Shown here: positions 22,702 to 33,212 of the stretch, one piece after another
Numbering within the stretch: the first letter of the stretch is position 1
Layout: every line of letters begins with the position of its first letter
Source of the DNA: Brachypterus glaber
Taxonomy: Eukaryota; Arthropoda; Insecta; Coleoptera; Kateretidae
Direction of reading: 5' to 3'
Length of the DNA stretch: 64,000 nt
Assembly: GCA_958510825.1 (NCBI GenBank)
Contig: OY294054.1
Location: forward strand, 10,308,019-10,372,018
Translations under genes and position numbers: made by a program
The notes under the pieces: model-generated
What the model was told of the DNA's origin: nothing
The model's database searches: none
What the model saw: the letters and a program-made list of their open reading frames with translations, nothing else

Positions 22702-24011
22702 CATGGACACCCCCTAACATGGAATTGTTTTCAATCCGATAAAAGCAATTTTTTTGTAGCTTATATTTTTTAACAAGGGCTACAAAATGGCGTAAAAGAT
22801 ATTTTTTTCGCACTTCCGGTTTCGCCGGAAAATAAACCATTTTGTTAATGAGAACTCCTGTATATTTTTGCATTTTTAAATTCAGAAAAAAAATTACATC
22901 TAAAAAAAATCATTTAATTATTTTTTTTATTTTTATAAAGAACCTAATTGACTTTATTTTCGGCAAAAGCGGAATTAAAAGCAAGAAAACGCAATTTTGT
23001 AGTCCTTACCTGTAGTGCAACAAAAAGTTAAGAGCATCCAAGAGGGTTGTCACCATTTGAAAAAATTAATTTATAGAGGAAAAACCGTTTAAAAAAATTA
23101 AAGTACAAAAAAAAAATAACAAATTTTGGTTTTTACATGAAGGATATCGTTTTAAATGGGAGTTTTGGGCTAGATGAGGAAAACATGTTTTTGTTTAAAA
23201 AAGTGCAAAATGATGAAATGATGATAAAAAAATGTGTACAAAGTTAATTTGTTAATAAAGGATAAAATGAAAAAAAAAATACAAACTCGTCAGGAATTAT
23301 TTGTTATCGTAAACCCGACAACACCGCATTATTTTTGCGCTAAATGTGACTATCATACTGAAAAAAAAGTAATATTTTTTGTTTATCTGAAAACCAATAT
23401 AATAATATTTAGGTAGAATGTATAATAAATACAATGCTTTCCGAAATTTTGAAAATTTTCAAAATGGGAAAGCAAAATACTGTACAATATTAATAAGGTA
23501 AAAGTCTATGTCTAACTTTTTCATAATCTAGTTTTAAATCATACCATGGAAATAAACTTATTTGACACGTTGAAAGCCACATTAAATTACTTGTCTGGGG
23601 GAATTGCCTGCTTTGAGTTATTGTTGAAGCTGCTGGTTTGCTTACAATATTATTATAGTGTAAATACCTCAAAAATAACTCCATAAACCTACTGAAACTT
23701 AAAAAACTGGTCACAACAGTCCAGCCTAATTAAACATTGAGTTACAGCATGTCAAATTCGTAAAAACCAATAAAACACAACAAAATATTTTAATTTTATA
23801 GTCAAGAGCAGTGAACACATGCCTTTCCTTTGACCCCACTGTAGTAGTCAATTTGCAAAATTATTTTTATTTGAAAACCTGACAAGTAAATAACCTCAAT
23901 TTTAAATTTTGATTATAAATGACCTGAGTTGCAAATTTCTTTATTTCAAAGCCTACAATGTTAAAATATCTGGTCATCATATATGATACACAAGCAGGGG
24001 GTTTTTGTCAT
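22702..24011. other. AT-rich interval with a diverged dispersed repeat
   Basis: 22790-22890 contains CACTTCCGGTTTCGCCGGAA and 'TATTTTTGCATTTTTAAATTCAGA', related to 39265-39350. 23435-23476 is a hairpin (GCTTTCCGAAATTTTG .. CAAAATGGGAAAGC), similar to the start of the repeats at 27427 and 53350. No gene is supported. Confidence 0.45.
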
Positions 24012-24221
24012 GGGGGGATGTGTAAAGGTAAAATTTGCCGACTATCAATGAAAAAAGCTTTAATCCATGCTGAAAATTTTGAAGACTAAAAAAAAGCGCC
24101 TCGCCTCTAAAAAAAAGGGGGGATGTGTAAAGGTAAAATTTGCCGACTATCAATGAAAAAAGCTTTAATCCATGCTGAAAATTTTGAAGACTAAAAAAAA
24201 GCGCCTCGCCTCTAAAAAAAA
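24012..24221. repeat. 105-bp tandem duplication
   Basis: GGGGGGATGTGTAAAGGTAA starts copies at 24012 and 24117. They are essentially identical through CGCCTCGCCTCTAAAAAAAA. Because 105 is divisible by 3, an ORF on the minus strand (23977-24288) repeats a 35-residue peptide. There is no evidence it is a gene. A related GAGG.GAGG.CTTTTTTTTAG block occurs at 46331-46522. Confidence 0.9.
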
Positions 24222-24460
24222 GATTTATCCCTAGTAGAATTTTGATGACCCCCACACACCCCTCGAAATGACCCTGTACACACGGCATTTAAAGTGCATT
24301 TTGTTTAAAAAAATAATAACTTTCGGAGCAATTATTTTTTTATGAGCGCAGTAGTTTTTTATTTATTTATTTGACAATGGGAAAACCCCAATACATAAGA
24401 AGTACAAAATATGGTATAATTATAAATGCATAAGTATATAAAATTTTGATACCAATACTA

Positions 24461-25470
24461 TCAAAAATTAAGGTTATTTAAAGAAGTTTTAAAAGAATTT
24501 AAAGACAAATAAAAAAAAATTAAATAATTGTTATTGTTATTAGCCAACAGCATAGCTCTATCCAAAGGTGGACGAGATCCGTAGTTAGTTCTATGAAAGG
24601 GTATATTAAATGTTGGAGAACTTTGTCTAAGATTTCTTGTAGGGATATAAAACCGAATTTTATACAACATTTCTGGACAATTAAGTAAATTATTAATAAG
24701 TTTAAACAACATACATAAATCTGATTTAAGTCTTCCATGACAAAGCAATTCAACATTCAATGCTTCATACACATGAGAGTAATTATGATCATAAATTGGA
24801 ATATTTAGTTTCTTAGCACAAAATAGTAATAGTTTACGTTGAACAGACTCAATCTCATCTATAGCAATATTGTACTGAGGAGACCAAATTTTTTTTTTTT
24901 TATTTTTGTTTTTAACCTCGTACTATTCTACTTAATTAAGCATCCCCTAAGTCCAGGACTTGTGTGGGCTAGTAGTAGAGGGAACCACCGGCTTTAATTG
25001 ACTTTCGAACCAATATATCTAGGGAGTACGCCTTCGCCAAATTTCAATTATTAATTAACTGAAAAAGGCAATCGGCGCCAGTGAGGTTTGAACTCACGAT
25101 CATTAGATCAGTGTCAGGCTATATCGATGGCATTGACCGCTGAGCTAAATCTCCCAATTACAGAGGCAAATTCAAGATGGATGAGATCTAACAAGGAAAT
25201 TGTAGACTTAACAGAAAAATCTTTACAATTTCTTTTTACAAAGCCTAACATTTTGTTAGCCTTTTGAACAATAGATGTAATATGACAGTTAAAATCCAGT
25301 TTACGATCTAATAAAATACCCAGATCTCTAACAGTATCAACCCAATCTAAAATAGTGTTACCAATAGAATAAGAGCTGTTAACCTTTGTTCTACCCATAA
25401 AAAATGACATTTTATGACACTTTTTTACATTTAAAAATAAATTATTTCTGTTAGTAGTATTTATCTTTAT
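24461..25470 (-). pseudogene. LINE reverse transcriptase C-terminus, interrupted
   Basis: This remnant is the thumb and C-terminal region of a Jockey/CR1-like RT. The first block reads LNVKKCHKMSFFMGRTKVNS, VRDLGILLDRKLDFNCHI and KANKMLGFVKRNCKDF, ending LEFASVI at the SINE. After the SINE it resumes in frame order with WSPQYNIAIDEIESVQRK, CHGRLKSDLCMLFKLINNLL and RNYGSRPPLDRA-like sequence (FHRTNYGSRPP near 24575). Joining LEFASVI and WSPQ restores the expected 'LE(Y/F)(A/C)S.(V/I)W.P' motif, which shows the SINE inserted exactly there. The catalytic YADD region is missing, so the copy was inactive before the SINE arrived. Confidence 0.8.
24889..25156 (-). mobile_element. tRNA-derived SINE, copy A
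   Basis: On the minus strand it starts GGGAGATTTAGCTCAGCGGT. A box A-like TAGCTCAGCGG lies at 25137-25147 and a box B-like GTTCAAACC at 25085-25093, the pol III promoter of a tRNA head. The body follows (TTGCC..TTTTTCAGTTAATTAA, CGAAAGTCAATTAAAG, CTTAGGGGATGC, TAGTACGAGGTTAA) and then an A-rich tail. It is inserted in the LINE at 24353-25470. Other copies are at 39655, 52985 and 60625. Confidence 0.85.
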
Positions 25471-25706
25471 TTTTTTACTAAATCTTAGTACAGGCTAAGG
25501 GGTGAAACAATAAAAAATATTTGTACACGGACTTCCGAGATTTTTGTATGATTTTCGACTAAAAAATTATGAGTTTATAGCTTTTTGGTTAGATTTCTAA
25601 AAAAAATTGAAATCTTTCGAAAATTACCGAGATTTTCGACATCTTTGCCAAGATTCTTTGATTGAAGTTTTTTAAAGGCTTTTATAGAAAAAGCGGGTAG
25701 GGGTCT

Positions 25707-26537
25707 TAACCTCGAAAAAATTTACCTCGCAAGCAATTACCTCGAAAATTTTTACCTCGAAAAAAATTACCACGAACACCGTTACCTCGAAAAATTTTAC
25801 CTCGAAAGCCCATTACCTCGCACGAAAATTACCTCGAAAGGACATTACCTCGAAAGAAAATACCTCGAACGGCATTACCTCGCAAAAAAAATACCTCTAA
25901 AGTACATAATTTTTTAAAATTATAAAAAAACTAAAACAAACAATTTTTTTTTTAGAAAAAGAAGGAAAATTTGACAGCAATAAATTTATTATTATTTATT
26001 AGTTATTTAAGCAATAATATTGATATATTATACAAAAAGAAAGTATTTGAAATCACAAATAATCAAAAAGCTCTAAATAAATATACAGCAACATTTTTTA
26101 TTAAAAAAAAGTCCAAATAAATGTTATTCCTTTGCATGCAATTTCACCATATTCCGTTCCAAAAAAACCTGTCTTTATACACACGATCTTTATAATACAC
26201 CGCTAATTTATCTTTCGCGAACTCTCGATATAGGTTAATCGATTAATTTTGAATTATTTACTAAAACTAAAAGCTAATAAATGCCCGTAAATTAAAATTT
26301 AATCAATAAATAATAAAATATGAACAAAAAAACTACAATATACAATAATCGCAAAGAAACAGATAAAAAAGCCCTTTTCGAGGTAAAAGCCGTTTGAGGT
26401 AAAATATTTGAGGTAATGTAATTTCGAGGTAACGACTTTTCGAGGTAATGTCCTTTCGAGGTTATTTTTTTTCGAGGTAACGACTTTTCGAGGTAATGTC
26501 CTTTCGAGGTAAATTTTTTCGAGGTATTTTTTTCGAA
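25707..26537. mobile_element. Foldback element with tandem-repeat arms
   Basis: The left arm (25707-25910) is about 13 degenerate units of ~15 bp built on TTACCTCGAAA. The right arm (26376-26537) is about 10 units of the reverse complement, TTTCGAGGTAA. The ~465-bp AT-rich centre has no ORF. Arms made of short tandem repeats in inverted orientation are the structure of Drosophila Foldback (FB) elements; kinship is structural only. Overlapping minus-strand ORFs in the right arm translate the repeats. Confidence 0.75.
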
Positions 26538-27115
26538 GAAAAAGCAACTAAGAAAGTTTTCCTGAAATATCAAATTCCGGCGAAAATAAAATATTTGCAT
26601 TTGCCGACATAAACCCTACTAATAAGTCCTGCATTATTGCAATTTAAGCACCGCAAGCTTAATTAAGGATTAGTTCATAAACCTGAGAATATTAGCCATT
26701 TAATTTACTAATTTATAATCCGTATTGTCAGCATAATAGGATGTTTTCTGACAAATTGACTGCAAAAACTATTATATTGTCGTGTTACCTTAACTTCCTC
26801 GTATCTCCAAATTCACAGGTTTTCAGGGGACACAAAAAAACGGTTAACTTTAAAATTCTTATTTTTTTTATTGTAATATAGACAAACATAAGTGTAGTTA
26901 TTTCTTGTGGACCCTTCAAGGATAAAAGATTGCAAAATTATTAGTTACGTGAGTCAAAAATTAGAATTATGGAGATACGAGTTAGTTACAGTAACTATTA
27001 TTTCCAAGTCGTAACCCTGTACTGGAGATACGAGGTTGCTCAATTAAAAACTGTGAAATATTTAAGGCATGTAATTTTTAAATATTTACAATATTTTAGT
27101 ATAAAATAGTATATT

Positions 27116-27420
27116 GGGGTTTTTCAGGTTGCTTTAACTGAATCTGATGATAATTTTTTTTCTTCTAACTTCTCCCGTGGGGGTGATTATTTTAAAATGT
27201 TTAAAATATTTTTGTAAAAGTTGGTATATAGGGGTTTTTGAGGTAGCTAAAACTGAATCTCATAATAAAAAATTTCCAACTCTACCCCCGAGGGGGGGTA
27301 AATTGTACCAAACCCTCTCCCTGGAGGCGGGGGTAATTTTCGTGAATAAAGGGGTTATTGAGGTTGCTAAAAGTGAATCTGATAATTAAATTTTTCTAAC
27401 TCCACCCTAAGGGGGAGGGG
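27116..27420 (+). repeat. ~100-bp minisatellite, three diverged units
   Basis: Units of TTGGGGTTTTT, AGGT(T/A)GCT, GTGAATCTGATAAT, CTAACTCCACCC and a G-run repeat about three times. The same unit forms a longer array at 53690-54130 and a partial minus-strand one near 48200-48260. Confidence 0.75.
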
Positions 27421-27426
27421 GTGATT

Positions 27427-27720
27427 ATTGCTTTCCGATTTTGAAAATTTTCAAAAGTTGGGGAAGCCTTGTATTGGTGCAAAAATTTTCAAAATTGTTT
27501 TTTTGCGTCTTTTTGAGTTTTATGACGTTTTATATCAATATAAATGAATTTCGAGCAAAAAAAATTGTCAGTCGATCGGTCGGTCTGTCCGGGAAATCTT
27601 GTAAGCACGATAACTTAAGTACGCTTTAAGCTAGAGACTTGAAATTTGGGATACATGTATTTTACCAAAAGTTCTTGCTCGGGATTGTTTTTGGTTTGGA
27701 CTTTTTATAAAATTTAGCTT
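27427..27720 (+). repeat. Dispersed repeat with TCGGTCGGTCTGTCC core
   Basis: It begins with a hairpin-like CTTTCCGATTTTGAAAATTT, then AAGCCTTGTATT. It continues through TCGATCGGTCGGTCTGTCC and GCTTTAAGCTAGAGACTT to CTCGGGATTGTTTTTGG. The closest relative is 53350-53640; a partial one is at 48300-48400 on the minus strand. Confidence 0.8.
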
Positions 27721-28623
27721 AAGCCACCTTAGAAGCCCCTAGATATAAATTTTATAAACATTTTAAGAAAAAAAAAACGATATAAGGTATATTTTTCACC
27801 ACTGGGGGTGAGATGGAGGGGTGGTAGATCTTTTTTTACTTCACCAATATATTTTCCGCATCCAAATACATAAGTATGCAAAGTTTTATCTTCTTAGATA
27901 TTTTTACCTACGGGAAATTTCCTATTTGCTAGGCCTAATATTGGAGATACGAGTTAGTTACAGTTATTTATTTTAAGTAGTAAAGGAGATACGAGGTAAT
28001 TAGTTCCACATAACTTATAAACCAATTGGAATTTTAAATTTTTAAATTAGGACTTTGTTTAGGTCATTACTAATCATGTACAGAATTGATTAGTGCAAAA
28101 AAAAAAAACGAAAATCGAATTTTTGGAGATACGAGGTAGTTAAGGTAACACGATGATATGTAATATTTCTTCATCTTAGCCTTCCTCTTTTAACCATGTA
28201 TCAAATATGATACAAACCAAACTTGTTATAAAATGTCGTACATAGTTTTCTCAATCTTTATCGACGATTCTGCACGTGTGTTAAGTCCCTTTGGTGGAAA
28301 TCGGAAAATAACAGCAACGCTATAAGCCGTTATTTTATATGCACTGTCGATGTTTCATAAATATTATATTGAAAATCGTACTAAGAAAAAAAAATTACGT
28401 TAATATTAACGAATTGCAATGTTTATCCTTTGGTCAAAGGAGCAAAGTAGGAATAGAAAAAATCGGGTAGAGCTAAAATTAAATCTTTGTAAATATTTTA
28501 TTTATTTCGTTATTGCAAACGAAATGGAATTTTCCAAGTTCACTCTCTGGAAAGCGCGTGTCGGTATAAATGTACATTTGTACACAAAAAAATATATAAA
28601 GAACTTTCACTTTTGGGTATAGG

Positions 28624-28721
28624 CCGTGTTAATCGATTTTCACTATCCGACGTTTCGTCTCTTACTGCTAGAGACATCTTCAGGGATTAATCCTCCGGAA
28701 TTGAAAAATCCATTTACACGG
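28624..28721 (-). ncRNA. Hammerhead ribozyme-like motif, type I, minimal stem III
   Basis: Read on the minus strand. The core CTGAAGA (28677-28683) is followed by stem II GTCTCT/AGAGAC around AGCAGTA, with one extra U between core and stem. GAAAC then runs into GTC (28649-28656), giving the GUC cleavage triplet. Stem I pairs ATCC (28684-28687) with GGAT (28645-28648). After an asymmetric internal loop, an outer helix pairs 28702-28721 with 28624-28642 (CCGTGT..GGATTTTTCA with TGAAAATC..ACACGG). Stem III would be only the self-complementary ACGU, known to work in dimeric hammerheads. The fit to the CUGANGA...GAAA consensus is clear. Activity is uncertain. Confidence 0.6.
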
Positions 28722-29648
28722 TCTAAACCCGAAAGTGAAAGTTCTTTGCATCTTAGTGGCCGTAAAAGCTTAAAATCTAAAAAAATATATAGTTTTTTCA
28801 ACCAACCATTTAACAGTATTTTTGAATACATATTTGTTATTATAGCGAGAATAACCTACTAACTGAAAATATTTTATAGTATTTTTTTTCACTTGCCAAT
28901 ACAGTCGGCCACGGCTTCGGACGCGTCTATTTTGCCAAACTCAAAATTAAAATAAATTAATTTTATTGTTTTGCGCTTTTATTGCTTACAAAAAATTAAC
29001 AAACTAATAAGACTATTTCACAAACAATATATAGGCCAATCAAAACCTTGCATTTTTAGTTTCTTGACCAATCAGATCAAAATGAATCTGATAATTTTTG
29101 CACATATTCAATTATGACTTGGTAACTATGGAAACAAGAAACTGACATCTTAATAAATGTTATATTTTTGCAAAATGTTATATTTTTGCAAAATGTGTTT
29201 TTAATTTGTGAAGCTTACCTTGATTTATTTTTATTGATAAGCAGTATAAATTGTTTTTTTACGGGTGGAAACAACCGTTATTTTATTTCTTTTCAGTTGA
29301 AAACTAAACTTTTTAAAGAAAAATAGCAATGATTTTTATATAAATGCTAAAATATATGATAAAAACTATTTTATTGGAATAATCTCAAGCTTAAATATCC
29401 CTCAAGCAGTTTAGACTTGTCAACATTCGTGGTTTTTAAAAGCGCGGCAAATTTGAGATTAAAATTTTTAATTATAGTTGTAAAGTAATATTGTTGTTTA
29501 GTTCTTAAATTTTTAATTTAAATATGAAACAACATTAAACATGGTAAAATTATATACTTCCTTATTTTGTTTGTGAAATAGTCTTTCAAAATACCATTCG
29601 TGCATGTTGAACTGTTGAACTGTATATAAAAAATCATTTTGCTTAAGG
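28722..29648. other. AT-rich interval, nothing firmly recognised
   Basis: A GC-richer patch (CAGTCGGCCACGGCTTCGGACGC, in pieces) lies near 28903-28927. A short direct repeat GCAAAATGTTATATTTTTGC is near 29168-29193. No gene is supported. Confidence 0.35.
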
Positions 29649-29732
29649 AAATTGTTTGAGTGCATTTTTCGTCAAAATTCCTCGACCTGCGGTCTAGGAA
29701 TTTTGTAACACGAAAAATGCACTCAAACAATT
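29649..29732. repeat. Short hairpin element
   Basis: AATTGTTTGAGTGCATTTTT (from 29649) is the reverse complement of the segment ending at 29732. Inside, AAAATTCCTCGACC pairs with GGTCTAGGAATTTT around TGC. This is an almost complete 84-nt hairpin, resembling the other GC-cored hairpins in the window. Confidence 0.8.
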
Positions 29733-29864
29733 GCCAAGCAAAATATTTTTTTAATAAAGTAAAAAAATTATCGATAATTCAATATGAACTTATGATATTA
29801 CTACTGAAAATATTGTGGCACAGTAACAATTTCAGCTGTTTTTAGGTACTTAAATAACAGTTTG

Positions 29865-30390
29865 TCGTTTTTAGTAAGACCCACGCACTTTTTTGTACGT
29901 ATCGATTACAATTTTATTATCGGCCTGACGATTCTCTTCGCATAACAAGCAGAACCAAAGTTCATAACTCTATCATTTCTTCGTTACTTTCTTTTCTTGT
30001 TGTTTTTTGTTTTTGTAATTTTTTTGTTGTCAACTACTTTGCATGGCAATATTAGGAATACAGTTACTTCGACAACAATCTCAAAAAATTACTTTTTTGC
30101 TTCTTTATTAAGTGAAACACAATATGGTCCGAGAAAGTGCATGCTTGTGCCTACTTTATTACGTTCTTGCCCTGCAATAATCGATGCTACCCAGCTTGCG
30201 AAGGTCAGCACAATTTTACAAGTTTTTATAGTGGAAGACCATGAAACACGAACTGCGTTGTTCATCATATTTACAGGCATTTTTTCGATATAACAGATAT
30301 ACTGACAGTGGCATTGGCATGACACAGAGGACGACCTAACAAGTTTAAGAGGGGGTGGCAATATTAGAAACATGGCAATATTTGTCTTAC
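29865..30390 (+). repeat. Dispersed ~0.5-kb repeat, copy 1
   Basis: Shared blocks with 42317-42840, same orientation: CGTTTTTAGTAAG, CCCACG, TACGTAT.GATTACAAT, TATCGGCCTG, GTGCATG.TTGTGCCTAC, ATGCTACCCAGCTTGCGA and AACAAGTTTAAGAGG. ORFs on both strands (29997-30293 and 30089-30373) are not conserved in frame between copies. It looks like a non-coding repeat. Confidence 0.75.
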
Positions 30391-30775
30391 CTAGCTTATG
30401 ATTTCTTTGAGCTTGGCTTGGCGTATTTTTTTAAATTTGATAAAAGTATTTTTTCTTCTGAAAACAACGTTTATCGCACGTTTCCTTCTATTTTTTTAAA
30501 AGTTTAGCCATTTTAACTTTTTTGTTTGTAAAGGGATTTTTTTTAAATTTGATACGATTGATCTTTTTATTTAAAGTATTTTTTCCTAAAAAAAAATAAG
30601 TTGATAGAAAATTTTCTTTCACTATTTTTGATTTTTTAAATTGTTTTCTTGTTTTTAGGCAGATTCTTTTCAATCTCAATAGGCTTCGTGCACTTACCAC
30701 GATTGATTTTTCTTGAAAGTCGATCGGAATATTTCTTTTGCATCATCGTACACAGACGCACATTTTGTAGAATTG
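30391..30775. other. AT-rich interval, nothing recognised
   Basis: The basic-residue-rich small ORF at 30488-30700 (minus) reflects A/T runs. No motif was recognised. Confidence 0.3.
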
Positions 30776-31493
30776 TGTGTCCCACCAGGTTCTTGACAAG
30801 CTATATCTTCGTTATTTGAAAGAATTCTTTGCAAAAAAAAAGCGTTAAATGGGAGCCATTGAAGTTTTTATTCATGTATCCAAAACTACCCCTTGCTTAC
30901 CCATCCCCTTGAAACCATCCCCATATTATTATCTTATTTCTTAAAGGGGCTTCAAATAACAACTACTATTTATTAATAATACTGCCCCACCAGGTTTTAG
31001 ACGGGCTATATCTCCGTTGTTTAAAAAGATAAAAAAAAAATAGAAAAAAACAAAATTAAATTCGAGTCAAAGCAGAACTTACTGACTTATGCAAAACTAC
31101 CCCTTACTTACCCACCCTCCTGGAACCCCCAAACTTTTGTTTTTTAAATGGCACCCCCTATTTTTACTAAAGAATATAAAAGCACATTTTATTCTAAATT
31201 CAACCATTTATTATAAGTAATATTTTATTTTTTTAAGGATCTCCGAAGTACAACCCCATCAGATCACAAGAAATATTTTTCATCAAAAAACATTCCAAAA
31301 ACTCACGTTAGATTATATGTAAAAGAGAACTGATTAATGTATCTAAAAACCACCCTTAATAATCCACTCTCCTGGAAACACCTGCGACTTTGTTCTAAAA
31401 ACTTCAATTGCACCCATTTAACGCTGTTTTTTACAAAAACTTATATCTTACCAAATAACGGAGATATAGCTTGTCAAGAGCCTGGTGGGACAC
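30776..31493. mobile_element. TIR MITE, TGTCCCACCAGG termini
   Basis: The left end TGTCCCACCAGGTTCTTGAC and the right end reversed TGTCCCACCAGGCTCTTGAC are followed in both by AAGCTATATC.(T/C)CGTTATTTG, about 40 bp of TIR. A third, internal copy of the terminal sequence (CCCCACCAGGTTTTAGACGG) is at 30983. No transposase ORF. Confidence 0.75.
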
Positions 31494-32233
31494 CCGGTAT
31501 AACGCACTTTGGTAGAAACATTTTTGATTTTGTTCTAAATTTTTCTTTTTTCTGAAGTAAACGTATAATTCTCCTCTGCCGTAAATCTGCAAGAAGAATA
31601 ATAATTGAAATTTGATACTAAGAGCTCTCCTTACTACGACGTTTTATTGAAAATCCCACTCAGAAAAAATTACCCTAATAACAAATTATTTTTTGATCAT
31701 TTGCAAAGAAGGAATAGATAAAAATAAATAAGGCTAAAATTATTCCTTTGTGAAAAAATTGTTTGTACATTGATTGAAAATGAAATGGAAATTTCCAAGT
31801 TTACCTTTTCTGGGACGCAACAAAGAACTGTAATAATTTTACAATAAATATGTTTTTGCAATTAACAATAGTTTATTTTGTTTAAGGCTAGAAAAAAACG
31901 TATTTACTGACCTAGCCTGGTCCCATAATGTAGGCTCACAAATGGAGGGGACAGTTATGGGCTTCTCTAGGCCTTTGGCCGCCCTGGAAATATCTTTGCC
32001 CCCCTATAGTACTAAAAAAAATCAAACCGAAATTGGCCGCTTCTATAGTATTAATAATTATTAATTAATTAATTAATTATTAATAATTATTATTAATATA
32101 ATAATACATTATAATGTATTGATGCTTCTGACACGATATAAATAAATAGTATGGCTTAGATGCCGATATTTTGATGACTAAAAAAAGTTCCTTAACTCTA
32201 TAAAAACTATCAGAGATTTTAATGAATAAAAAA
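31494..32233. other. Interval without recognised genes
   Basis: 31900-32030 is a GC-richer stretch (CTAGGCCTTTGGCCGCCCTGG, split) with no recognised similarity. 32050-32100 is an AT-only palindromic run of TTAATTAA units. Confidence 0.35.
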
Positions 32234-33212
32234 ATAGGTCATAACCTTTTAATGGTTGCAACAAAAATACGTCGTAACCTTTTAAAAAAGTAGATCGTAA
32301 CCTTTTAATGGTTGTGGCAAAAATACGTCGTAACCTTTTAAAAAATAGGTCGTAACCTTTTAATGGTTGTGGCAAAAATACGTCGTAACCTTTTAAAAAA
32401 TAGGTCGTAACCTTTTAATGGTTGCAACAAAAATACGTCGTAACCTTTTAAAAAAGTAGATCGTAACATTTTAATGGTTGTGGCAAAAATACGTCGTAAC
32501 CTTTTAAAAAATAGGTCGTAACCTTTTAATGGTTGTGGCAAAAATACGTCGTAATCTTTTAAAAAATAGGTCGTAACCTTTTAATGGTTGCAACAAAAAT
32601 ACGTCGTAACCTTTTAAAAAAGTAGATCGTAACCTTTTAATGATTGTGGCAAAAATACGTCGTAACCTTTTAAAAAATAGGTCGTAACCTTTTAATGGTT
32701 GTGGCAAAAATACGTCGTAACCTTTTAAAAAATAGGTCGTAACCTTTTAATGGTTGCAACAAAAATACGTCGTAACCTTTTAAAAAAGTAGATCGTAACC
32801 TTTTAATGGTTGTGGCAAAAATACGTCGTAACCTTTTAAAAAATAGGTCGTAACCTTTTAATGGTTGTGGCAAAAATACGTCGTAACCTTTTAAAAAATA
32901 GGTCGTAACCTTTTAATGGTTGCAACAAAAATACGTCGTAACCTTTTAAAAAAGTAGATCGTAACCTTTTAATGGTTGTGGCAAAAATACGTCGTAACCT
33001 TTTAAAAAATAGGTCGTAACCTTTTAATGGTTGTGGCAAAAATACGTCGTAACCTTTTAAAAAATAGGTCGTAACCTTTTAATGGTTGCAACGAAAATAC
33101 GTCGTAACTTTTTAAAAAAGTAGATCGTAACCTTTTAATGGTTGTGGCAAAAATACGTCGTAACCTTTTAAAAAATAGGTCGTAACCTTTTAATGGTTGT
33201 GACAAAAATACG
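32234..33212. repeat. Minisatellite with 166-bp higher-order unit
   Basis: The array is built from CGTAACCTTTTAATGGTTG(TGGC or CAAC)AAAAATACGT followed by CGTAACCTTTTAAAAAATAG or the AAAAAAGTAG variant. Basic units are 55, 55 and 56 bp. Three make a 166-bp higher-order unit repeated about six times with very few differences. Each basic unit contains two CGTAACCTTTT boxes. Minus-strand 67-residue ORFs recur every 166 bp purely because of the repeat. Confidence 0.93.

Larger units (their letters stand above)
24353..25470 (-). mobile_element. 5'-truncated LINE, split by a SINE
   Basis: A minus-strand LINE 3' end. The tail (AAAT)n is at 24355-24372. The coding remnant is in two blocks, 25157-25470 and 24461-24888, separated by the SINE at 24889-25156. 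It is truncated at the 5' end near 25470. Confidence 0.8.
26780..28153. mobile_element. TIR element with repeated GGAGATACGAG motifs
   Basis: The ends are inverted: TCGTGTTACCTTAACTTCCT and, reversed from the right, TCGTGTTACCTTAACTACCT; both continue CGTATCTCCAAA. GGAGATACGAG recurs at 26971, 27023, 27943 and 27984 and in the right TIR (28124). This gives clustered direct motifs in both subterminal regions, possible transposase-binding sites. The centre carries other repeats (27116-27420 and 27427-27720). No transposase. The TSD is unclear. Confidence 0.7.

Noticed and set aside
23977..24288. 103-residue minus-strand ORF with internal repeat
   Set aside because: It arises from an exact 105-bp tandem duplication; no domain and no other support.
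25707..25910. CRISPR-like short repeats with spacers
   Set aside because: The TTACCTCGAAA units are too short and irregular, with an inverted partner array at 26376-26537; a foldback element explains them.
29997..30373. Overlapping 98- and 94-residue ORFs on both strands
   Set aside because: The related repeat at 42317-42840 does not keep either frame open, so there is no sign of coding constraint.
32234..33212. CRISPR array
   Set aside because: There are no unique spacers: units are contiguous tandem copies, and the context is a eukaryotic genome.
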